Of a stretch of 44,399 nucleotides of DNA, positions 19,946 to 27,386 are shown one piece after another. Within the stretch, counting starts at the first letter, position 1. Every line of letters starts with the position of its first letter. The DNA lies in IMG/VR virus record IMGVR_UViG_3300028197_000030, positions 1 to 44,399 of that record; one strand, given 5' to 3'. This stretch comes from a virus. The notes under the pieces are model-generated. The model was not told the DNA's origin and did not search any database. It saw only the letters and a list, made by a program, of their open reading frames with translations. Made by a program: the position numbers and the translations under genes.

Positions 19946-20607
19946 TGTTTAATCATGTGAAGATTGACTTACCTGATAAGTTGGAACGAGTAACTATTAA
20001 TGGTAAGAGATACTATAAGATACCTGGTGAAGATGATATTAAGCTAGTTTCAGTTACTACCGTGACTAGTTTTCAATCTGCTAAATCAATTAAAGCTTGG
20101 AGAGAAAGAGTTGGTGCGGAAGCAGCTAATCTTAAGACTAGACGTGCAACTAGTAGAGGTACTGATTACCATACATTAGTAGAACATCATCTAAAAAATG
20201 AAAAACTACCAACAGTTCAACCACTATCAGAATACTTATTTAAGTTTTCCAAAACTGAGTTGGGAAACATTGATAATATCTATGCTCTCGAAACTCCCCT
20301 ATATAGTAGGAAGTTAGGTATAGCTGGAACTGTTGATTGTATTGCAGAATACAATGGTGAACTTGCTGTTATAGATTTTAAAACCTCTGAAAAACCAAAA
20401 CCTGAGAAATGGATCGAAGGTTACTTTGTGCAAGCTGTTGCATATGCTTGCATGTTATATGAGTTAACTGGTATAATAACCAAGAAACTTGTCATCATAA
20501 TGTCCTGTGAAAATGGAGAATGCGTCGTCTATGAAAAGTATCACAAAAGCGAATACATTAGAAAACTTACTCAGTATATACGAGAGTGGAAGTTTGCTCA
20601 TGAATAA
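19945..20607 (+). CDS. PD-(D/E)XK nuclease (RecB/MGME1-like exonuclease)
   Basis: The 220-residue protein has nuclease motifs GTDYHTLVEHH (His76, Glu80), ALETPLYS (Glu116), AGTVDCIAE (Asp131) and LAVIDFKTS (Asp144, Lys146), the order of PD-(D/E)XK exonucleases of the RecB/MGME1 type. It likely degrades or processes DNA ends during phage replication. The N-terminal segment is beta-rich. The last eight bases overlap gp33. Confidence 0.88.
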   Translation: MFNHVKIDLPDKLERVTINGKRYYKIPGEDDIKLVSVTTVTSFQSAKSIKAWRERVGAEAANLKTRRATSRGTDYHTLVEHHLKNEKLPTVQPLSEYLFKFSKTELGNIDNIYALETPLYSRKLGIAGTVDCIAEYNGELAVIDFKTSEKPKPEKWIEGYFVQAVAYACMLYELTGIITKKLVIIMSCENGECVVYEKYHKSEYIRKLTQYIREWKFAHE

Positions 20608-20869
20608 AAGTAAAGAAGCTATCAATGAAGTTCTTGAAAAGAAGTTTATGACTTCTTCAAAGTTCTCAATGGAAATCGAAAGCATTGTAAAATCTAATAA
20701 TGGAGAACTCAATTATATTGAAGCTATTATTACTTTTTGTGAGGAGAATGAGATTGAGTTTGAATCAGTATCTAAACTACTATCTAAAACTTTAAAAGAA
20801 AAACTTAAGTATGATGCACAACGATTGTGTTTCATGAAAAAATCATCCAAGGCAAAACTTCCTATTTGA
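20600..20869 (+). CDS. 33: Gp33-like late transcription coactivator
   Basis: The 89-residue protein from ATG20600 has LEKKFMTSSKFSMEIESIVK, NGELNYIEAIITFCEENEIE and a conserved end LKYDAQRLCFMKKSSKAKLPI-type tail, which fits gp33 of cyanomyoviruses. T4 gp33 binds the RNA polymerase flap and links it to the sliding clamp for late promoters. Position before gp59 and gp32 is the same as in T4. The late promoters in the virion region would depend on it. Confidence 0.82.
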   Translation: MNKSKEAINEVLEKKFMTSSKFSMEIESIVKSNNGELNYIEAIITFCEENEIEFESVSKLLSKTLKEKLKYDAQRLCFMKKSSKAKLPI

Positions 20870-20870
20870 T

Positions 20871-21473
20871 ATGGATGGGTATGAGGTATACAAGATTTAC
20901 CTTGCTCTGAAATTACATTTTACTAAAGATAAATATAATTTTTTTACCTTTAATGGTAAGTCAAGAGCAAGTTTGTCTTCATTTGAAAAAAGAAATGATA
21001 GGTATTTCTTTAAAAAAATAGGAACAAAATTTGACAGACAAGAAGTTATAGAATTTTTTGTCTGTCATTTTATAAAAGATGGAAGTACCTGGATAGGTAA
21101 CATTTCCATACACAAATCAAAGACATACTCTGATTGGAAAAAAAAGATTCAAAGTATGTCTTTTAACTTTAGTCAAGAGATTGAATCTTTATTAGATTTA
21201 CATCCAGATTTTGATTCACTGTTTAGAATCGTTGACGGGCAACATCCAGTTCTATTAAAAGAACACTTGTCCGGAACTGTTTCATTAGAAACTATGGTTG
21301 TATTGAATCTGATTGTAAACTATATTCCCTACTTCACTAGTAATATTTCTGATCCGATTGTTTGGCCTGAGATTAGAAAGACTGTAGTGAAGTACGAACC
21401 ATTCCTATCTTTGGACAAGTCTAAATATAAAAGGATTCTGTTAAAGTTATGCAGTTCTTCGAAAACGATATAG
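20871..21473 (+). CDS. 59: Gp59-like DNA helicase loader
   Basis: The 200-residue protein aligns by eye with T4 gp59 (217 residues): GYEVYKIYLALKLHFTKDKY, then KRNDRYFFKKIGTKF, then WIGNIS, and SLETMVVLNLIVNYI with the same spacing. Gp59 loads the gp41 helicase onto forked DNA coated with gp32. It starts two bases after gp33. The next gene overlaps its last 25 bases. Confidence 0.88.
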   Translation: MDGYEVYKIYLALKLHFTKDKYNFFTFNGKSRASLSSFEKRNDRYFFKKIGTKFDRQEVIEFFVCHFIKDGSTWIGNISIHKSKTYSDWKKKIQSMSFNFSQEIESLLDLHPDFDSLFRIVDGQHPVLLKEHLSGTVSLETMVVLNLIVNYIPYFTSNISDPIVWPEIRKTVVKYEPFLSLDKSKYKRILLKLCSSSKTI

Positions 21474-21781
21474 TTCGTACTGAAGCAGCAGAAATGATGC
21501 AACTATACGAGGACATTACAGACCTTATGATGTCTGTAAAAATTAAAACTACTGAGGGCATGAAAAAATACTTGGTTAAGTTATCTCGTATGATTGAATT
21601 GCAAGAGATGATTTATTTTCGTGCTCGTTATTCCAGTCAAGAAGATGCACAAGAGTTTGTCAACTTTTTAAAACTATCATTCCCACTGGTTTCGATAGAA
21701 GGTGAAACAGATGTCACTGAGGCGTTTAGTCGGATGAGAACAGACATCGATAATATGATGAGCTTATTGCCCCTTGACTAA
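21449..21781 (+). CDS. DUF1825-like cyanobacterial-type protein
   Basis: The 110-residue helical protein reads MQFFENDIVRTEAAEMMQLY at the start, resembling a short cyanobacterial family of unknown function (DUF1825: FFxxxIVxxEAxxxxxxY). Its presence in a phage suggests host origin. It overlaps gp59 by 25 bases and its final codons form the -35 box of the gp32 promoter. Function is unknown. Confidence 0.68.
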   Translation: MQFFENDIVRTEAAEMMQLYEDITDLMMSVKIKTTEGMKKYLVKLSRMIELQEMIYFRARYSSQEDAQEFVNFLKLSFPLVSIEGETDVTEAFSRMRTDIDNMMSLLPLD

Positions 21782-21802
21782 CCCCTCTCCATCTGGTATA
21801 AT
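21774..21802 (+). promoter_or_regulatory. Sigma-70 promoter for gp32
   Basis: TTGACT at 21774-21779 and TATAAT at 21797-21802 have a 17-base spacer. It lies across the end of the DUF1825-like gene. A GTGGT/ACCAC hairpin (about 21810-21824) follows in the gp32 leader, which could be an autoregulation site as in T4. Confidence 0.85.
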
Positions 21803-21856
21803 TACTAGGTGGTCAAAACCACAAAGGCCAAATACTTACAAATACGGAGAACACAC

Positions 21857-22804
21857 ATGTCATTTGCTGCACTCAAGAAAAATTCTAATTCATCATTTGA
21901 GAAACTGACTCGCGAACTTGAAAAGGTTGCTAGTAGTCAACAAAGTTCATCTAATGATGATCGTTTCTGGAAACCAGAACTGGATAAGTCTAGTAATGGT
22001 TATGCAGTTATTCGATTCCTACCCGCACCTGATGGTGAAGATCTTCCATGGGCTAAGTTGTTTAGTCATGCATTCCAAGGTACAGGTGGATGGTATATCG
22101 AGAACTCGTTGACTACGATTAACAAGTCTGATCCTGTTGGTGAAATGAATCGTGAACTGTGGAACAGTGGTCGTGATTCAGATAAAGAAATTGCACGTAA
22201 ACAGAAACGCAAACTGTCATACTACAGCAACATCTATGTTGTCCGTGATCCTCTCCATCCTGAGAATGAAGGTAAAGTATTCCTATTCAAGTTTGGTAAG
22301 AAGATCTATGATAAAATCATTGGTGCTATGCAACCAGAGTTTGAAGATGAAACTCCAATCAATCCATATGATTTCTGGGCAGGTGCTGACTTCAAATTGA
22401 AGATTAAGAAAGTTGCAGGTTACTGGAACTATGATTCTTCTGAGTTTGCATCTGTATCTACTCTTGGTGGGTTTGATGATGATCAACTAGAAGAGATCTA
22501 TGCTAAGACTAACTCTCTTGTTGCTTTCACTGAACTGTCAAACTTCAAAACGTATGAAGAACTTCAGAAACGTTTGACTACAGTTTTGAATACTAAAAAG
22601 CAACCTCGGGTTGACATGGAGACTGAAGAGAATGAATCTTTCGGAGACATGTCTGAGGGTCGTGGATTTAATTCACCAGACATTACTGCTTCTCGTGCTC
22701 CTGTACCAGAACCAGTTCGTGAGGAAATTAAACCTCGCGAGTCCAGTAAAGATGAAGAAGATGCACTGAGTTTCTTTGCAAATCTTGCACAGTTTGATGA
22801 TTAA
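21857..22804 (+). CDS. 32: Gp32 single-stranded DNA-binding protein
   Basis: The product has 315 residues from ATG21857, which follows CGGAGA; the upstream in-frame start codon at 21809 lies in the leader. It matches T4 gp32 in GGWYIEN, KRKLSYYSNIYVVRDP and GKVFLFKFGKKIYDKI, then an acidic C-terminal tail. Gp32 coats ssDNA and organises replication, recombination and repair. The T4 zinc-binding cysteines are absent: the whole protein has no Cys. It is transcribed from its own promoter and closed by a strong terminator. Confidence 0.94.
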   Translation: MSFAALKKNSNSSFEKLTRELEKVASSQQSSSNDDRFWKPELDKSSNGYAVIRFLPAPDGEDLPWAKLFSHAFQGTGGWYIENSLTTINKSDPVGEMNRELWNSGRDSDKEIARKQKRKLSYYSNIYVVRDPLHPENEGKVFLFKFGKKIYDKIIGAMQPEFEDETPINPYDFWAGADFKLKIKKVAGYWNYDSSEFASVSTLGGFDDDQLEEIYAKTNSLVAFTELSNFKTYEELQKRLTTVLNTKKQPRVDMETEENESFGDMSEGRGFNSPDITASRAPVPEPVREEIKPRESSKDEEDALSFFANLAQFDD

Positions 22805-22810
22805 TAAGAA

Positions 22811-22835
22811 GGGGGTCCTAAGACCCCCTTTTTTT
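22811..22835 (+). terminator. Terminator after gp32, possibly bidirectional
   Basis: GGGGGTC (22811-22817) pairs with GACCCCC (22822-22828) around CTAA, followed by seven T residues. The T tract reaches into the stop codon of the converging gp53 gene. Read on the minus strand the hairpin is followed by TTCTTATT, a weaker T run, so it may also stop the gp53 transcript. Confidence 0.93.
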
Positions 22836-23610
22836 ATACCTTTTCTGAAATTCTATATCCTTCGTCAGTTATTTTATATTGTGTATCGTAAGCTAATAAA
22901 GATTCAATCTCAGATTCCATAAGTTTAGCAGCAGATTTAGTTGGAAGATAAATTATTCTTTTTAATTCATTTAATTCATATTCATATTCTCTATTTGTAA
23001 TCTTTGTTAAGTTTTGTGCTGCGGTAATAGTTTTATTAATTATTGATGATTCAATAATCATATTTGCTTTAGGATTAGGATCGCCGTTTGATAATTTCTT
23101 TGGTTCATATTCTGCTTTATGTAAATATGTGAAAGACCATGAATTATATTCATTTGATTCTGCATTAAAGATTTTAGGATAGTAATTACTTGTATTTTGT
23201 TCAGTAGAGTTAGTAAATAATTCAACTACAACACCACCTTCTAAAACAATATTTCCATAACTATCTTTTATCTCATTGGTTTCCCAGTGTCTTGGTTTAT
23301 CTATTTCAGTTCCATATTTTGCAAGTATATAATTATCTAATTCATCACTATCCACAGGCCATTCTGTATTCATGTTTGTTATATTGTTCAATAATAAAAT
23401 TGTCCAAAAAAATCTTGGATCATTATAAGCTTTAAATGAAAGTGAATCAGGTCTTTCTCCGGGTAGAATTGTGTACTCTTTAGCTGAAGAATATACTGCA
23501 TTAAAACTATCTCTTGCTCTTACTCTGCGAAATAAATTTTTAGATAGTTTAACTTTACCAGATACTTTAAAGTCTGGATATAGAAAATTTGGTGTAGATT
23601 CAAATAACAT
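22834..23610 (-). CDS. 53: Gp53-like baseplate wedge protein
   Basis: The 258-residue protein resembles T4 gp53: an N terminus with YPDFKVSGKVKLSKNLFRRV, then YTILPGERPDSLSFKAYNDPRFFWTILLLNN, where the tail-protein (LysM-like) pattern is clear. Gp53 joins wedges in the baseplate. It is on the minus strand and ends at the gp32 terminator. The start overlaps the end of gp48 by one base. Confidence 0.88.
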   Translation of the reverse strand: MLFESTPNFLYPDFKVSGKVKLSKNLFRRVRARDSFNAVYSSAKEYTILPGERPDSLSFKAYNDPRFFWTILLLNNITNMNTEWPVDSDELDNYILAKYGTEIDKPRHWETNEIKDSYGNIVLEGGVVVELFTNSTEQNTSNYYPKIFNAESNEYNSWSFTYLHKAEYEPKKLSNGDPNPKANMIIESSIINKTITAAQNLTKITNREYEYELNELKRIIYLPTKSAAKLMESEIESLLAYDTQYKITDEGYRISEKV

Positions 23611-24626
23611 TAGAAACCTCTATTGAAAACATCTTCATTTGTAATAATAGACATTTCACCAAATGACATTGTTAGGTTGTATGCAATTGGTTGAGGTTTT
23701 CCATCCATCATTCTAGTGGCCCATACACCATCTGGTGTATATTGTACTGAAATATTTTTACATACACATTGTTTTAATTTTGGTAGAGATTCTATGTCAT
23801 TACCCATATACTTCCATTTTAAGTTAAAAATATTTGGTACAGTTAACCACCTTTCTGTGTCTTGGTCACCCTCTGCTCCTAGGGATACTCCATCTTTAGT
23901 TTGTAAATCTGGAGAAAGTATATCGGCTAAACCTGGACCTAGTTGCTGATCTCTAAGAAAACTATTAGAGAATCCTGGCATTACATTTGAACGTAGCACT
24001 TTTATTATTCTTTTAATTGATCTTTGTTCTCTTTCATTCCTAGGAACAAGTTTCCAATTAAAATCAAACTGTCTCAATCCAACACCCTGGAATACTTGCT
24101 GCATATATGGGTTAGCAATTTTACCAGCAACATTTTGAGCTAAAGCATTTGGATCAACACCAATTTTATTCAACATGTTTTTAATTACACCCGCCTTGAT
24201 TGCGCTAGCAGCTAGTTGTATTGCCTCCGTTGCATTGTCAGAGTCGCCACCGATAGCATTGTTAATTGCCTCAGCACCAAACCTTCCTATTGCTCCAACT
24301 GATTGATCGGACCATTGTGGACCATCTGTATAAGAAATATTGTCTGGTATTGGTAGTAATATTTTACCTAATGATGATGTAGTAGTTGTTTTACTATTAA
24401 AATATTCTTTTGATGGAGTGCCTGCTGTAGATGATTCACCACTAGATGTCTCTTGTGGCGCAACATTATCTTGAACTTGTTTGCTGGGTCTAAGTTTTCT
24501 TATACTTCTTTCTTCAAATTGTAACATCTCCATTTCTAGATAGTCAAATTTTTCAGATATATTAGCTGGCCAATATAAATCACCGCCGCTGACATTATTT
24601 TTATAATTTTTACTTACTGCGGTCAT
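23610..24626 (-). CDS. 48: Gp48-like baseplate tail tube cap
   Basis: The 338-residue protein has an N-terminal hydrophilic region and a C-terminal domain with FDFNWKLVPRNEREQRSIKRI and VPNIFNLKWKYMG, typical of T4 gp48, the cap on which the tail tube starts. It is followed directly by gp53 on the same strand. No clear late promoter is visible upstream on the minus strand. These two genes form the only minus-strand block in the window. Confidence 0.87.
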   Translation of the reverse strand: MTAVSKNYKNNVSGGDLYWPANISEKFDYLEMEMLQFEERSIRKLRPSKQVQDNVAPQETSSGESSTAGTPSKEYFNSKTTTTSSLGKILLPIPDNISYTDGPQWSDQSVGAIGRFGAEAINNAIGGDSDNATEAIQLAASAIKAGVIKNMLNKIGVDPNALAQNVAGKIANPYMQQVFQGVGLRQFDFNWKLVPRNEREQRSIKRIIKVLRSNVMPGFSNSFLRDQQLGPGLADILSPDLQTKDGVSLGAEGDQDTERWLTVPNIFNLKWKYMGNDIESLPKLKQCVCKNISVQYTPDGVWATRMMDGKPQPIAYNLTMSFGEMSIITNEDVFNRGF

Positions 24627-24631
24627 AAATA
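24624..24631 (+). promoter_or_regulatory. Late promoter motif before gp4
   Basis: CATAAATA differs from the T4 late consensus TATAAATA at the first base. It overlaps the start of the divergent gp48 gene and lies 27 bases before the gp4 ATG. Confidence 0.62.
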
Positions 24632-24658
24632 TTTCTATGATTATCCCTATAGCTATAT

Positions 24659-25096
24659 ATGAACACTTTGAAGGGAAAATACATTCCCAAAAATCCTGCT
24701 AAGTATAGAGGTGATTACCGTAATGTTATTTATAGATCTTCATGGGAATTAAAATTCATGAAGTACTGTGATGGTAATCCTAGTATACTTGAGTGGGGTA
24801 GTGAAGAGATTGTAATACCTTACAGATCTCCGCTTGATAATAAAGTTCATAGATATTTTGTTGACTTTCATATAAAAGTCAAAGACATGAATGGAAACAT
24901 TCAAAAGTATTTGATTGAAGTTAAACCAAAGAAACAGACTAGAGAACCTAAGGTTCAACAGAGGATGACTAAAAAATATATCTATGAAGTTACTGAGTAT
25001 GCCAAAAACCAAGCTAAATGGACAGCGGCAAAAGAGTTTTGTGATGATAGGAATTATAAATTTATGTTAATCACAGAAGACGAACTCAAAGTATGA
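24659..25096 (+). CDS. 4: Gp4-like head completion protein
   Basis: The 145-residue protein matches T4 gp4 (50/65): GKYIPKNPAKYRGDYRNVIYRSSWELK, then EIVIPYRSPLDNKVHRYFVDF and YLIEVKPKKQTREP. The spread of conserved Glu, Asp and Lys (EW...VDF...EVKPK) fits an endonuclease fold (PD-(D/E)XK). It closes and trims filled heads before tail joining. The stop overlaps the next start. Confidence 0.92.
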   Translation: MNTLKGKYIPKNPAKYRGDYRNVIYRSSWELKFMKYCDGNPSILEWGSEEIVIPYRSPLDNKVHRYFVDFHIKVKDMNGNIQKYLIEVKPKKQTREPKVQQRMTKKYIYEVTEYAKNQAKWTAAKEFCDDRNYKFMLITEDELKV

Positions 25097-25599
25097 GTAT
25101 CTTTCAAGAGATAAGAGAACTAGCTGGTAACGAACCAAGATCATATTCTTGGTATCGTGATGCAGTAAGAATGAAATTTCAATCAGGTGATCTGTATTCA
25201 GATATGTCTGAGATGGAGGAGTCTATGATACCGACTCCGGGTGAACTTTATATGTTTGAATACAAGGCAACATATGCTGCAAAGTTGAAATTCTATGATG
25301 AGTTTCCACTTGTATATGTTCTGAGTACAGGTACAAAATTTTTTGGTGCCAACTTACATTATTTAAGACATAGATCTAGGATGAATATAATATTAGGATT
25401 AGAAAATGGTAGAGCTAGGTTCCCCAAACAATGTTATCATCATTATGTTGTAGCGGGACTAGAAACACCTCTTTATAAAATAAATAGAGAAGATTATAAA
25501 ACATCTATCTTCCTTCCTATTGAAAGTTTTGTCACTAGAAAGAATAATATGTATCAACAATATAGTAAATCAGCAGTCTGGGGAGAAACTTCACAATGA
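25093..25599 (+). CDS. Conserved virion-region protein, possible gp2-like DNA end protector
   Basis: The 168-residue protein has GELYMFEYKATYAAKLKFYD followed by FPLVYVLSTGTKFFGANLHYL, a pattern common to phage proteins near gp4. In T4 gene 2 (DNA end protector) is next to gene 4, so a gp2-like role is suggested by position; sequence evidence is weak. It overlaps both neighbours by four bases. Confidence 0.6.
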   Translation: MSIFQEIRELAGNEPRSYSWYRDAVRMKFQSGDLYSDMSEMEESMIPTPGELYMFEYKATYAAKLKFYDEFPLVYVLSTGTKFFGANLHYLRHRSRMNIILGLENGRARFPKQCYHHYVVAGLETPLYKINREDYKTSIFLPIESFVTRKNNMYQQYSKSAVWGETSQ

Positions 25600-26450
25600 G
25601 TAGAATATTTGGCGTAACGCCGATGTCGAACTATGCGACATTTAAAGAACAATTTAAAAGGTCTGGTTATAGTGCTAATAACTTCTATGATGTTATTATC
25701 GAACTAGATAGTAATCCAAAACTATTGAGACAACTCTCAAGAGATGAAGAATTTGATTTGCAACCATCAAAGAATTTACTTAGATTATATACTGATGAAG
25801 CTAGTATTCCTGGACTTCAAATTTCCACAGGTGATTATAGAATTACTAACACACCAAATTTAAAGTATGCTTATGGTGCAGTGTTTAGCGAAATGCAACT
25901 TTCTTTTATGATGGATGCAGACTCTAGAATTAAAAGTATATTTGATCTGTGGACTAATTGGATATATGGTTATGCAGATCAAGTTACAAGATTTCCTAAT
26001 CAAATTGAAAATATTTTTAGAACCCCAGCACCACAACAAAATTTTAGAGCAGCATATAGGGATGACTATACAGTTGATATATTGATCGTGAAGTATGAAA
26101 AATATATGAACGGTAAGAAAAATAGTATGAACCCAAATAATAAATCTCTTTCAATTCCGTTACGTGAAATAATACCAGATAGTCCAACTGAAAGAGGTAT
26201 AAGTGGCACTGGATTCTATAGATCAATACCAGTACATGCTGTGAAGTTATTTAATGCTTTCCCAAGTAATATTTCTTCTATGAGTCTTAGTAGAGAAGAA
26301 ACATCTATATCAAAATTATCAGTTGGTTTTGAATATGAAACTTATACAACTACAACATTTAATGATAACTCTACAATAAATTTCAGAGATCCTATAAATG
26401 GTGGCGGGGAATTAGATATTATAGATACCTTATTAGGAATTCTTTCATAA
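25596..26450 (+). CDS. Tail tube-like baseplate protein, probably gp54
   Basis: The 284-residue protein has a tube-like fold pattern: SGYSANNFYDVIIELDSN, then IPGLQISTGDYRITNTPNLK and KYAYGAVFSEMQLSFMMDAD, found in phage tail tube and tube initiator proteins. Position beside gp48 and gp53 fits gp54, the initiator under the gp48 cap. The identity as gp54 and not another tube paralogue rests on context. A late promoter follows it. Confidence 0.68.
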   Translation: MSRIFGVTPMSNYATFKEQFKRSGYSANNFYDVIIELDSNPKLLRQLSRDEEFDLQPSKNLLRLYTDEASIPGLQISTGDYRITNTPNLKYAYGAVFSEMQLSFMMDADSRIKSIFDLWTNWIYGYADQVTRFPNQIENIFRTPAPQQNFRAAYRDDYTVDILIVKYEKYMNGKKNSMNPNNKSLSIPLREIIPDSPTERGISGTGFYRSIPVHAVKLFNAFPSNISSMSLSREETSISKLSVGFEYETYTTTTFNDNSTINFRDPINGGGELDIIDTLLGILS

Positions 26451-26456
26451 CTAGTG

Positions 26457-26464
26457 TATAAATA
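26457..26464 (+). promoter_or_regulatory. Late promoter before gp26
   Basis: TATAAATA is an exact T4 late promoter. It lies 26 bases upstream of the gp26 start in the short gap after the tube-like gene. Confidence 0.85.
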
Positions 26465-26489
26465 CTTCAGATAGTATTCTACATTATTA

Positions 26490-27206
26490 ATGGCTTTACC
26501 AAAACTTTCTACCCCAACATATGAGTTGGAAATTCCATCTACTAAAAAGAAGATTAAATATAGACCTTTCCTAGTCAAAGAAGAAAAAATTCTTTTACTT
26601 GCTATGGAGACTGAAGATGAGAAACAGATGGCAAATGCAGTCAAAACTATTTTGACTAACTGCATTCAAACTCCAAGATTTAAAATTGATGATCTTGCTT
26701 TATTTGATATTGAATATATCTTTTTGAATATTAGGGGGAAATCAGTTGGAGAATCTGTAGATTTACAAGTCACATGTCCAGATGACAATGAAACTACAGT
26801 TGGTATAACTATCGATTTAGATGATATTAATGTTAGTAAGAGTGATGATCACACAAATATCTTAAAGATGGATGATACTATATCAGTTGTGATGAAGTAT
26901 CCAAGTATGGATTTATTCATTAAAAATAATATGTCTGATGATGCATCTGAAGTTGATGATATTTTTGAAATTGCATCTATGTGTATACATCAAATTGTAG
27001 ATGGTGAAGAAGTGTATGAAGCTTCAAATTCTTCTAAGAAAGAAATTAATGAATTTTTAGAAGGTATGGATACCCAACAATTCTTGAAGGTTCAGAGTTT
27101 CTTTGAGACTATGCCAAAATTATCACATACGGTTTCAGTCACCAATCCAAATACTAAAGTAAAAAGTGATGTAGTAATTGAGGGACTAGCAAGTTTTTTC
27201 TCATAG
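26490..27206 (+). CDS. 26: Gp26-like baseplate hub assembly protein
   Basis: The 238-residue protein resembles T4 gp26 (208 residues): LPKLSTPTYELEIPSTKKKI, then RPFLVKEEKILLLAMETEDE, then IFLNIRGKSVGE. Such proteins help assemble the hub. The last sense codons are AGT TTT TTC TCA before TAG. T TTT TTC is a classical -1 slippery site, and the -1 frame continues into the gp51 sequence. Two products are therefore expected: gp26 alone and a gp26-gp51 fusion. Confidence 0.88.
   Translation: MALPKLSTPTYELEIPSTKKKIKYRPFLVKEEKILLLAMETEDEKQMANAVKTILTNCIQTPRFKIDDLALFDIEYIFLNIRGKSVGESVDLQVTCPDDNETTVGITIDLDDINVSKSDDHTNILKMDDTISVVMKYPSMDLFIKNNMSDDASEVDDIFEIASMCIHQIVDGEEVYEASNSSKKEINEFLEGMDTQQFLKVQSFFETMPKLSHTVSVTNPNTKVKSDVVIEGLASFFS
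27194..27200 (+). promoter_or_regulatory. Probable -1 ribosomal frameshift site
   Basis: The heptamer T TTT TTC is in register (X XXY YYZ) with the gp26 frame, three codons before its stop is reached. A slip of -1 leads to CTC ATA GCC and on into gp51. A weak TCAT/ATGA pairing (27201-27219) follows; no strong hairpin is seen. Confidence 0.7.
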
Positions 27207-27385
27207 CCCTATCTCATGAAAGTCTTGAAAATTTCTACAAGGTTAATTTTTCATTGATGCAACACCATAAATATAGTTTAACTGAATTGGATAATATGAT
27301 TCCCTGGGAAAGGGAAATTTATGTAACTATGTTAGTGGAATATATTAAAGAAGAAAACGAACGTCAAAAGAAACAACAGAGTTAA
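27200..27385 (+). CDS. 51: Gp51-like baseplate hub chaperone, expressed as a -1 frameshift extension of gp26
   Basis: The frame reads LIALSHESLENFYKVNFSLM, then QHHKYSLTELDNMIPWEREI and VTMLVEYIKEENERQKKQQS, which fits the gp51 chaperone of cyanomyoviruses. The conserved part starts well upstream of its first in-frame ATG, and the frame is closed by a TGA at 27179, so no independent start can produce the whole domain. The start given here is the first codon after the proposed slip. The complete fusion would have about 298 residues (26490-27385). A C-terminal Lys/Glu helix ends the protein two bases before the next gene's ATG. Confidence 0.75.
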   Translation, partial: LIALSHESLENFYKVNFSLMQHHKYSLTELDNMIPWEREIYVTMLVEYIKEENERQKKQQS

Positions 27386-27386
27386 T

